Assembly (NCBI GenBank): GCA_900545075.1
Contig: UQXT01000030.1
Coordinates: 1-20,991, forward strand
Source of the DNA: an uncultured Collinsella sp.
GTDB lineage: Bacteria; Actinomycetota; Coriobacteriia; Coriobacteriales; Coriobacteriaceae
Length of the DNA stretch: 20,991 bases
Reading direction: 5' to 3'
Each line of letters begins with the position of its first letter. The first letter of the stretch is position 1. The notes under the pieces are model-generated. The model saw only the letters and a program-made list of their open reading frames with translations, made no database searches and had not been told where the DNA came from. Positions 7,733 through 14,821 of the stretch are shown here, one piece after another. Position numbers and translations under genes: made by a program.

Positions 7733-8449
7733 ATGAATGTAGAAACTGCGCAGCGGCTCGCCGACCTTCGTCGCAGGAAGGGTTTTAGCCAAGAAGGGCT
7801 GGCACGAAAGCTGGGGCTGTCGCGCCAGGCGGTCAGTAAATGGGAGCGCGCGGAGAGCTCGCCCGATACCGAGAACCTGATCTCGCTCGCCAAACTCTAT
7901 GGCGTGAGCCTGGACGAGCTCCTCAATCCGAGCGATGAGATCGAGGACGATATCGAGTTTGAGAACGAGGACCGCGCCCGTCAGCGCGAGGCTGAGGCGG
8001 CAGAGCGCGCCCGCACCCATGAGGCGGCGGCACGCGCCACGGAGGCAGCTACGCAGGCAAGTGATGCCGCGGCCAAGGCGGCGCAGGCGGCAAGCTGGAG
8101 TGCGCAGGCCGCCAATGCCGCTACGGCGCAGGCGACGAGTGGCGGCGCAGTTGGCTCGACTCCGGTGAAGGGCCCGTTCCAGTCGTTCCCGTATTGGGCC
8201 GTGTGCTGGCTGCTGTTCTTTTTGCTGATGTTCCTGTTTGGTGCCGGACCCTTTGCCGCGCTGATCTTCTTCACGATTCCCATCTATCACTGGGTGGCGC
8301 GTGCGCTCGATGGTGATTGGGCGCGTGGAGATATTCGGGTTGGTCCGGCGCCGGTGGCGGCTAGGGCTCAGAATACTTCCGCTTCAGTTGATACTGACGT
8401 GGCTACCGCGACCACCGCTGAGCCGATCGCCAAAGAGGGTGATGAATGA
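7733..8449 (+). CDS. XRE-family transcriptional regulator with membrane domain
   Basis: This 238-residue protein begins with a Cro/CI-type helix-turn-helix (about 7-61, core SQEGLARKLGLSRQAVSKWE, ending YGVSLDELL). Then come an acidic stretch, an Ala-rich helical linker (about 80-135), and two hydrophobic segments (about 153-187, WAVCWLLFFLLMFLFGAGPF onward). The layout predicts a DNA-binding protein tethered to the inner face of the membrane. ATG at 7733 is chosen because AGGAGG lies just upstream and the HTH starts there, although the frame is open from 7484. The stop overlaps the next start (ATGA), so translation is coupled with the DUF4097 gene. It probably senses envelope state and regulates its own operon; that is inferred from architecture. 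Confidence 0.88.
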   Translation: MNVETAQRLADLRRRKGFSQEGLARKLGLSRQAVSKWERAESSPDTENLISLAKLYGVSLDELLNPSDEIEDDIEFENEDRARQREAEAAERARTHEAAARATEAATQASDAAAKAAQAASWSAQAANAATAQATSGGAVGSTPVKGPFQSFPYWAVCWLLFFLLMFLFGAGPFAALIFFTIPIYHWVARALDGDWARGDIRVGPAPVAARAQNTSASVDTDVATATTAEPIAKEGDE

Positions 8450-9348
8450 TGAAGCTTTCGCATGAATCCAAGGTACGCTTGGGCGTTGGCATCGGAGCGT
8501 TTGTGCTCATCATCGGGCTCGTCTTTGGCACTTCGCGGACTTTGATTCATTTTGATGGCCCGTGGGATCTCGACGATGTTGTATCCGGCTTGTCCGGTAT
8601 GGACGATGTGGTTGACGACGACGATTTTATGAACGATGGCGGTAAATATTCCGCTCGGCCTCAGCAACTTTCGAGCACGACTTTTGACGAAGACGCGTTC
8701 CAATCGCTCGACTTGGATGTGACGTCGGGGACGGTCGAGGTTAAACGTGTCTCTGACGGACCGGTACGTGTCATCGAAAGCGGGCACGTTGCAAAGGGGA
8801 CATCTGCTTCCGATGCCGCCACTCAGAATCTAGCCAAGATCGAGGGCTCTACACTCAAGATTAGCCAGTTCGACTGCGATGACGAGCGCGCCCATGACCG
8901 TAAGGTCACCATTGAACTGCCGCGTGAGCTTGCCGATAACATGATGGGCATTACGGCAAGCGTGGGGTTGGGAGACCTGACGGTCGCGGGCATTGCGTGC
9001 CACGACTTTGATTTGACGTTGGACTCGGGAGACGTCGCGTTCGCGGGCACCGTGACCGACACTCTGAATGCCGAGGTCGGTTCGGGCGATGTGACGTTCG
9101 AGCTCTACCAGGCCCCCGCGAAGTCGATGGACGTGAATGTGGGCTCGGGCGATGTGGAGATGACGGTTCCGAACTCGACGGGCTTTAAGGCGAGCCTCAC
9201 CTTGGGCAGCGGCGACTTTGAGAGCGATTTCCTTCCGCTTGACTACGACGGCGAGACCATTTTGAATCTTGAATTCGATAACGGCGATAAGTCTGCTACG
9301 TATCGTTTTGAGGTCGGTTCGGGCGACATGTCGTTTGATCCGGAGTGA
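8446..9348 (+). CDS. Membrane-anchored DUF4097 beta-strand repeat protein
   Basis: This 300-residue protein has one N-terminal transmembrane segment (about 11-28, LGVGIGAFVLIIGLVFG) and an acidic juxtamembrane region (DDVVDDDDF). A series of beta-helix-like repeats follows, built on an SGD/GLGD core: SGTVEV at 94, then GLGDLTV, DSGDVAF, GSGDVTF, GSGDVEM, GSGDFES and GSGDMSF. This is the DUF4097 putative-adhesin pattern, often found beside envelope-stress or PspC-like regulators. It overlaps the XRE regulator by 4 bp and a terminator follows at 9396, so the two form a complete operon. It is likely extracytoplasmic, with a sensing or scaffolding role. Exact function is unknown. Confidence 0.87.
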   Translation: MMKLSHESKVRLGVGIGAFVLIIGLVFGTSRTLIHFDGPWDLDDVVSGLSGMDDVVDDDDFMNDGGKYSARPQQLSSTTFDEDAFQSLDLDVTSGTVEVKRVSDGPVRVIESGHVAKGTSASDAATQNLAKIEGSTLKISQFDCDDERAHDRKVTIELPRELADNMMGITASVGLGDLTVAGIACHDFDLTLDSGDVAFAGTVTDTLNAEVGSGDVTFELYQAPAKSMDVNVGSGDVEMTVPNSTGFKASLTLGSGDFESDFLPLDYDGETILNLEFDNGDKSATYRFEVGSGDMSFDPE

Positions 9349-9395
9349 CATGCGGTTTTCGGAGATCGGTACATATAGGCATGCTCTTTGATGGA

Positions 9396-9434
9396 GGCGC
9401 CGGAGCCGTGACGGGCTTCGGCGCCTTTGCCTTT
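9396..9434 (+). terminator. Terminator of the XRE-DUF4097 operon
   Basis: GGCGCCGGAGCC (9396-9407) pairs with GGCTTCGGCGCC (9414-9425) with one G-T wobble across a six-base loop, followed by TTTGCCTTTAC. It ends the DUF4097 transcript and lies only about 12-20 bases before the elp3 start. Elp3 expression must therefore come from read-through or from a promoter in the preceding 50 bases. Confidence 0.78.
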
Positions 9435-9445
9435 ACAATGGGGGC

Positions 9446-11353
9446 ATGGAACAGATTATCTTGAACATACTCGAGGCCCTGCGTCGCGGCGAGACCGTGG
9501 ACGACAAAGCGCTCGTCAAACTGATACATGCCGAGGCGCGCCGTGAGGGCGCCGACAAACGTGACCTGGCCAAGCGCCGCCTGCTGCCATTCTGCCAGCG
9601 GGTTAAACGCGAGGAGCCGGCTCGGTGGGCTGCGTGGAATGTCGATTCCGATCTGGAACGTCAACTGCTGCAGGTCCTGCGCATGAAGCCTCGTCGCACG
9701 GCTTCGGGCGTGGCGACCATTACCGTTATCACCAAGCCCTGGCCGTGCTCGGGCGATTGCCTGTTTTGCCCCAACGATCTGCGCATGCCCAAGAGCTATC
9801 TGCACGCCGAGCCGGCATGCGCCCGTGCGGAGCAAAACTGCTTCGACCCGTATCTGCAGGTGAGCGCTCGTCTGACCGCGCTTTCGCAGATGGGGCATGC
9901 GACCGACAAGATAGAGCTCATTGTGCTCGGTGGTACCTGGAGCGACTATCCGGAAGGCTATCAGACATGGTTTATGTCGGAGCTTTTCCGTGCGCTCAAT
10001 GACGATGCCGTCGCCGGCGTGGCTGCCAACCCCATGTTGGCGCGTCCGGGCATCAGCCGTGCCGAGGCGGGGCGTCTGCTCGACGATGCGCCTGCCGATG
10101 CCCTGCCGCCGGTGGTAGCGGAGCGCCGCGAGCGCTATCGGGCTGCCGGCATTGCGACTGACGAGGCTGAGCTTGCTGCCGGCGTTGCCGACGAGCAGGG
10201 TCGTGTGGATGCTGCCGTGGGCGGCTATAACCGCGCGGTGCGTTGTCTGTACGGCCCTGGTACGCCGTGGGGCGAGGTTGCCGAGTGGCAAACGGCAACG
10301 ATGGAGGAGCTTGAGCGTCAGCAGCGCATCAACGAGACGGCAAAGCATCGCGTGGTGGGACTCGTTATCGAGACGCGTCCCGATGCCGTGACGCCACAGG
10401 CGCTCACGCTCATACGTCGCCTGGGCTGCACCAAGATTCAGATGGGTATCCAAAGCCTTGATCAGCACCTGCTCAACATCAACGAGCGCCGTATTGTGGT
10501 GGCTCAGATTGAGCGTGCGTTTTCGCTGGCGCGCCTGTTTGGCTTTAAGATCCACGCGCATTTTATGCTCAACTTGCTTGGCGCTACGCCCGAGGGGGAC
10601 AAGCGCGACTACGAGCGCTTTATGACCGAGGGGGCCTTTATGCCCGACGAGGTCAAGGTCTACCCGTGTGCGCTCATCGAGGGCTCGCGTCTGGTGGGCC
10701 GCTATGAGCGCGGCGAGTGGCGCCCCTATACCGAGGAAGAACTGCTCGATGTGTTGGCCGACGACATCGTGGTGACGCCGGCGTTCTGCCGCATCAGCCG
10801 CATGATCCGCGACTTTAGCTCCGACGACATCATGGTGGGCAACAAGAAGCCCAACCTGCGTCAGCTCGTTGAGAACCGCCTGGCTGCTCGGGGTGACGGT
10901 GCGACGGTGCGCGAGATTCGCTATCGCGAGATCAGCACGGCGGGTGCCGACTTGGATGAGCTGACCCTTGACGAGGAGGTGGCGTACGAGACGCCGGTGA
11001 CGCACGAGCGCTTTTTACAGTGGGTGACACCGCAGGGCAAGATCGCGGGCTTTTTGCGGTTGTCGCTGCCCGACCATTCGTTTGTTGCCGCGCATGCGGA
11101 CGAGTTGCCGACGACGCCGGACGAGGCGATGATTCGCGAGGTGCACGTGTATGGCATGGCGGCACGCGTGGGCGACCGGGGCCAGGCGGCGCAGCATCAC
11201 GGGTTGGGGCGTTTGCTCGTAGAGCGTGCGTGCGAGATTGCCCGGGATGCGGGTTATGCGCGCATCAACGTGATCAGCGCGATCGGTACGCGCGAGTACT
11301 ATCGCCATTTGGGTTTTTACGACCACGGACTCTATCTGCAAAAGGAGCTCTAA
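9446..11353 (+). CDS. elp3: Elp3-type radical SAM/GNAT tRNA uridine(34) modification enzyme
   Basis: This 635-residue protein has the Elp3 architecture. The radical SAM domain carries C101, C105 and C108 (PCSGDCLFCPN) as the iron-sulfur cluster ligands, followed by ELIVLGGTWSDYP and VVGLVIETRPD. The C-terminal GNAT domain has EVHVYGMAARVG, QHHGLGRLLVE (acetyl-CoA loop) and REYYRHLGFYDHGLYLQKEL. Elp3 installs a carboxymethyl group on wobble uridine of tRNA using acetyl-CoA and SAM; prokaryotic Elp3 works without the other Elongator subunits. Between FRALNDD and the ETRPD motif there are about 100 residues, clearly more than the roughly 35-40 I recall in yeast Elp3, so an insertion is present. 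The next gene starts directly after its stop codon. The ATG at 9446 has GGGGG just upstream. Confidence 0.93.
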   Translation: MEQIILNILEALRRGETVDDKALVKLIHAEARREGADKRDLAKRRLLPFCQRVKREEPARWAAWNVDSDLERQLLQVLRMKPRRTASGVATITVITKPWPCSGDCLFCPNDLRMPKSYLHAEPACARAEQNCFDPYLQVSARLTALSQMGHATDKIELIVLGGTWSDYPEGYQTWFMSELFRALNDDAVAGVAANPMLARPGISRAEAGRLLDDAPADALPPVVAERRERYRAAGIATDEAELAAGVADEQGRVDAAVGGYNRAVRCLYGPGTPWGEVAEWQTATMEELERQQRINETAKHRVVGLVIETRPDAVTPQALTLIRRLGCTKIQMGIQSLDQHLLNINERRIVVAQIERAFSLARLFGFKIHAHFMLNLLGATPEGDKRDYERFMTEGAFMPDEVKVYPCALIEGSRLVGRYERGEWRPYTEEELLDVLADDIVVTPAFCRISRMIRDFSSDDIMVGNKKPNLRQLVENRLAARGDGATVREIRYREISTAGADLDELTLDEEVAYETPVTHERFLQWVTPQGKIAGFLRLSLPDHSFVAAHADELPTTPDEAMIREVHVYGMAARVGDRGQAAQHHGLGRLLVERACEIARDAGYARINVISAIGTREYYRHLGFYDHGLYLQKEL

Positions 11354-12232
11354 ATGAACAAGCCGAGTGTTTCTGCCGGCGTCGTTGCCGGCGTTGCCCT
11401 GGGGGCCGCGGCGCTTGGTGCGGCCGCTGTCGCTGTTCGTGCTGCCTGTCTGCAGGTTGCGCGAACCCGCAATGGGTTGGCGCGCGTGAAACGCGTGCAC
11501 GATGAGGACGGCGATGAGATTCGCGTGTTGGTGCAAGGCGGCGTCTACCAAAGCGCAAGCTACATTGGCGAGCGTTGGGCGGAGCCCGTCTTTGCGTACT
11601 ATCGTGCGTTTGACGACGTGTTTGAGGCCGAGGATGCGATGCTTGACGCTTATGGTCACGGTATCGACCGCATGCTTATGCTGGGCGGCGGCGGGTTTGC
11701 CTATCCCAAGTTCGCGCTGATGTCGCACGAGAGCTTGCGCATGGACGTCATTGAGTACGATGCCGAGGTTACGCGCCTGGCGCGCCGCTGGTTCTACCTG
11801 GACGAGCTGGAGCGCGCGGTGGGCGACCGCTTGCGGGTGATTACCGCTGAGGCTCGCTCGTATCTGGGTGTGACGAGCGTGGGTCATCGTCGCTACGACG
11901 TGGTCGTGAGCGATTGCTTTGGCGGTGCCGAGCCCGTACGCGAGCTGGCGACGGTTGAGGCATTGCGTTTGGTGCGAGGCGGCCTGAACCCCGGGGGTAT
12001 CTACGTTGCCAATATCGTGAGCGCAAACGAGGGGAGCGACGTGACGTTCCTGCGCGACTGCGCTGCCACGGCACTCGAGGTATTCGCCCATGCCTGGGTG
12101 GTCCCATGTGGCGATGCGGAGTTCGGCGGAGAGGAGAACTACCTGCTTATCGCCAGCGACGGCGACTACGCCTTTGCCGAAGCCGTGCCCTTCGACACCG
12201 ACTTCCTCGGCACCGTCCTTCACGACAAGTAA
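11354..12232 (+). CDS. Spermidine-synthase-like SAM-fold protein with N-terminal membrane segment
   Basis: This 292-residue protein starts with an Ala/Val/Gly-rich hydrophobic segment (about 7-30) that could be a membrane anchor. A spermidine-synthase-like Rossmann domain follows: RVLVQGGVYQSASYI, MLMLGGGGFAYPK (108-119), MDVIEYD (130-136), ITAEARSYL and YDVVVSDCFGG (181-191). Aminopropyltransferases normally show a catalytic D-x-x-DP at the last motif. Here it reads SDCFGG, so polyamine synthesis is unlikely and a methyltransferase or other role is possible. The ATG directly follows the elp3 TAA, so the two are co-transcribed and probably translationally coupled. It converges with the Lhr-like helicase 26 bp downstream, with no clear terminator between them. 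Confidence 0.75.
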   Translation: MNKPSVSAGVVAGVALGAAALGAAAVAVRAACLQVARTRNGLARVKRVHDEDGDEIRVLVQGGVYQSASYIGERWAEPVFAYYRAFDDVFEAEDAMLDAYGHGIDRMLMLGGGGFAYPKFALMSHESLRMDVIEYDAEVTRLARRWFYLDELERAVGDRLRVITAEARSYLGVTSVGHRRYDVVVSDCFGGAEPVRELATVEALRLVRGGLNPGGIYVANIVSANEGSDVTFLRDCAATALEVFAHAWVVPCGDAEFGGEENYLLIASDGDYAFAEAVPFDTDFLGTVLHDK

Positions 12233-12258
12233 GTCTCTCCGTCCCAAAAAGACTGGTC

Positions 12259-14703
12259 TTAGGCGTGGTCGCGCCAGCTGAGGACGCGCTGCTTCATGCC
12301 CTCGATGTCGAGCACGCCTTCGGCGAAGCCTTTGCGCACGAGCTCCTCGGGAACGTACTCGTCGTAACGATCAAAGTAAGGCACCTCGCCGGGATAGACG
12401 AGCTCGATGGGATCGAAGTCCTTCTCGGCCTCGGCGGCGAGCACCTCAAAGAACGTCTCCTCGTCGGCCTTCATCTTAAACTGCATAAAGTACGGGCGTG
12501 ATGGGTCGAGTCCGCGAAGGCCAAGCTCCGCGGCGCATTTAATCTTGAGCATGCGCTCGAGTGCCAAAAAGGCGTAGCTGCCCAGCCAGGGGAAGAGCAC
12601 CCAGGTGTCGCCGCCCAGGTTAATGAGCGGCTTGGTCCCCGCACCCGAAATCTCGGCCGTATGGCGAGCCTGCGCCAGACGGGCCCGCGCGTTACCCATA
12701 AGGTACGGATACGCCGCGTGCTCGTTGAGCGCCTTGCGCATACGCTCGAGCACATGCGTGTTAATGTCTCCGGGGCAGTCGCCAAAGTAGGCCGGCACTC
12801 GGCCCTTGACCTGCGTGGCAAAGACGGTGTGACGCTTCCAGTCCACTTCCTCGACGATCCAGCAATGGCCCGCGATGGCGATGCGCTCGCCAGGTGGTGG
12901 CGGGTTGACAATCGTGCCCAGCTCGGCCGACTCGCTGCGAACGGTGAACTCCTCGTTTTCCTGGAACACGGCGTAGAACTTAAAGTTGTTGATGATGCGC
13001 TCGCCCGCGAGACCCACGATGAGCCCGCCACCTTCGGTGACCTGGATATGGTCGATCTTAATGAGGTGACGCAGCAGCACACGGTAATCGTCTGCCGAGA
13101 CACGGTGGAAATAGCTGAGCGTGAGCACGCGCTGGGCAAGTTCGGCCGGCGTGAGCTCGCCGGTGCTGGCGAGGGTCGACATAGTCTGGTGATAGAGCAG
13201 ACTGTAGGGGAGTCGATCGAGCTCGGGCGGCTCGACCCACTTTTCCTCGCGATAGAGTTGTACGAGCGCGATGCCCTGCAAGAGCTTCCACGGAATGGTC
13301 TCGGGCATCATCGTGCGCGGCTCGGGCTCTTCCTCGCGCATGACAAACCACATCTCGGGCGGAAGGTCGCGACGGCCTGTGCGCCCCATGCGCTGCAAAA
13401 AGGAGCTGACGGTAAACGGCGCGTCAATCTGGAAGGCGCGCTCCAGGCGGCCGATATCGATACCGAGCTCCAGCGTAGAGGTGGTGACGGTTGTCTGCGC
13501 CTGCTCCTCGTCGCGCATGAGCTCCTCGGCCGTCTCGCGCAGCGATGCCGAAAGATTGCCGTGATGGATGAGAAAGCGGTCGGGCTCGTGTCGACTTTCG
13601 CAGTAGCTGCGCAGCATGGAGCACACGGCCTCTGCCTCCTCGCGCGAGTTGGCAAAGACCAGGCACTTGCGGCCGCGCGTATGCTCAAAGATATAGCCCA
13701 TACCGGGGTCGGCGTTGTCGGGCGCCGTGTCGGTGGGGTTGAGAAGCGCCTGCTCGGTCGCTCGTGGGATGTCGACTTCGCCCTCGGGGGCCGAGGAAGT
13801 TTGGCGGTCCTTGGGAGCGGCCTTGCCCCGTGCCCGCTCACGACGTTGACGGCGCTCCTCTTGTGTGAGCTGTCCGCTGTGACGCATGTCTTGGGCGCTG
13901 GCGGGCAGTGCCGCGGGTGCCGCTGCCTCAATGCGCTCGCACGCAAGCACTTCGGCCTCTTGAGGACCCATGCTCTCGAATCCTCGCTGCTGTGCCTGGG
14001 GACCCGAGTTGTAGAAGTGCTCCATGGAGATGCGCCACACGCGGCGCGGCTCCTCAAAACGGGGGATAACGCAGTCGCGTCCCGTTCCCTGTGAGAGAAA
14101 GGCACCCGTGCGCTCGGGGTCGCCGATGGTGGCCGAAAGGCCAATGCGGCGGGGCTGCACGCCTGCCATGCGCGAGAGTCGCTCGATAAGGCAGAGCGTC
14201 TGCCCGCCTCGATCGCCGCGCATAAGCGAATGGACCTCGTCAATGACCACATAGCGCAGGTCGCAGAACATGCGCGGGATCGCCATATGCTTATGGATCA
14301 GGAGTGCCTCGAGCGACTCGGGCGTAATCTGCAAGATGCCGCTCGGTTTTTTGATGAGCTTAGCCTTGTGCGACTGCGAGACATCGCCATGCCAGTGCCA
14401 GACAGGGATATTGGCTTCTTCGCACAGGTCGTTGAGGCGGACGAATTGGTCATTGATGAGCGCCTTGAGGGGGCCAATGTAGAGGGCGCCCACGCTTGCG
14501 GGCGGGTTCTCCCAAAACTCGGTCAGGATGGGAAAAAAGGCTGCCTCGGTTTTGCCGGAAGCCGTGGATGCCGTCAGGAGCACATTGTCCTGCGTGTTAA
14601 AGATGGCATCTGCCGCCGCAACCTGGATAGAGCGCAGGCTCTCCCAATCGTGGGAGTAGATGAAGTCTTGGATAAACGGGGCGTAGCGGTCAAAAGCGTT
14701 CAC
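12259..14703 (-). CDS. Lhr-like DEAD/DEAH-box helicase, BrxHI type
   Basis: This 814-residue superfamily 2 helicase has Lhr-like motifs: TASTASGKT (44-52), GPLKALINDQ (78-87), DEVH (155-158), SAT (190-192), HHGNLS (380-385), STLELGIDIG (409-418) and QRMGRTGRR (437-445). A C-terminal region of about 350 residues follows. Residues 234-337 form a low-complexity, charged insert between the two RecA lobes. GTG at 14703 is chosen over the frame opening at 14769 because AAAGGAGG sits four bases before it. It is the third gene of a minus-strand operon after the TerB-domain protein and BrxD. In some BREX/Pgl systems BrxHI and BrxD occur together, so I infer a role in recognising or unwinding foreign nucleic acid. 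No activity is shown by the sequence alone. Confidence 0.87.
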   Translation of the reverse strand: MNAFDRYAPFIQDFIYSHDWESLRSIQVAAADAIFNTQDNVLLTASTASGKTEAAFFPILTEFWENPPASVGALYIGPLKALINDQFVRLNDLCEEANIPVWHWHGDVSQSHKAKLIKKPSGILQITPESLEALLIHKHMAIPRMFCDLRYVVIDEVHSLMRGDRGGQTLCLIERLSRMAGVQPRRIGLSATIGDPERTGAFLSQGTGRDCVIPRFEEPRRVWRISMEHFYNSGPQAQQRGFESMGPQEAEVLACERIEAAAPAALPASAQDMRHSGQLTQEERRQRRERARGKAAPKDRQTSSAPEGEVDIPRATEQALLNPTDTAPDNADPGMGYIFEHTRGRKCLVFANSREEAEAVCSMLRSYCESRHEPDRFLIHHGNLSASLRETAEELMRDEEQAQTTVTTSTLELGIDIGRLERAFQIDAPFTVSSFLQRMGRTGRRDLPPEMWFVMREEEPEPRTMMPETIPWKLLQGIALVQLYREEKWVEPPELDRLPYSLLYHQTMSTLASTGELTPAELAQRVLTLSYFHRVSADDYRVLLRHLIKIDHIQVTEGGGLIVGLAGERIINNFKFYAVFQENEEFTVRSESAELGTIVNPPPPGERIAIAGHCWIVEEVDWKRHTVFATQVKGRVPAYFGDCPGDINTHVLERMRKALNEHAAYPYLMGNARARLAQARHTAEISGAGTKPLINLGGDTWVLFPWLGSYAFLALERMLKIKCAAELGLRGLDPSRPYFMQFKMKADEETFFEVLAAEAEKDFDPIELVYPGEVPYFDRYDEYVPEELVRKGFAEGVLDIEGMKQRVLSWRDHA

Positions 14704-14707
14704 GGGG

Positions 14708-14715
14708 CCTCCTTT
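14708..14715 (-). promoter_or_regulatory. Ribosome binding site selecting the GTG start of the Lhr-like helicase
   Basis: AAAGGAGG on the minus strand lies four bases before GTG at 14703. It is the strongest Shine-Dalgarno match in the 116-bp gap after brxD and sets the helicase start there rather than at 14769. Confidence 0.75.
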
Positions 14716-14784
14716 CAAAAGCGAATCTCTCAATGCGGCGGGCAGTGGCTTGCTGCATGACTGTCTCAACGTTTGCCCAGATAA

Positions 14785-14821
14785 AACCTGCCAAAATAAA
14801 CCTGTCCCTTTTTGGCAGGTT
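14785..14821 (-). repeat. REP-like hairpin (GGGACAGG loop) between brxD and the helicase
   Basis: A perfect 12-bp inverted repeat (AACCTGCCAAAA at 14785-14796, TTTTGGCAGGTT at 14810-14821) encloses a 13-base loop carrying, on the minus strand, AGGGACAGG. It starts within the brxD stop codon and is followed on the minus strand by TTAT, so it could act as a partial terminator. The loop and layout resemble the element at 681-713. GGGACAGGTTTATTTTGG-type sequences are known to me as dispersed repeats near RAYT transposases; no transposase is visible here. Confidence 0.75.

Noticed and set aside
9296..11005. Long minus-strand open frame (569 codons) opposite elp3
   Set aside because: Its product is an Arg/His/Leu/Ala-rich shadow with no motifs. 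The plus-strand frame has complete Elp3 motifs, and long antisense frames are common in GC-rich DNA.
11015..12247. Minus-strand open frame (410 codons) opposite the spermidine-synthase-like gene
   Set aside because: It is antisense to recognisable SAM-fold motifs and has no domain of its own.
12249..12260. AAGAC/GTCTT inverted pair between convergent genes as a terminator
   Set aside because: The loop would be only two bases and the stem five, which is not a plausible stable hairpin.
12661..14094. Plus-strand open frame (477 codons) opposite the Lhr-like helicase
   Set aside because: It lies entirely antisense to conserved helicase motifs, has no ribosome site or recognisable domain, and is a composition artefact.
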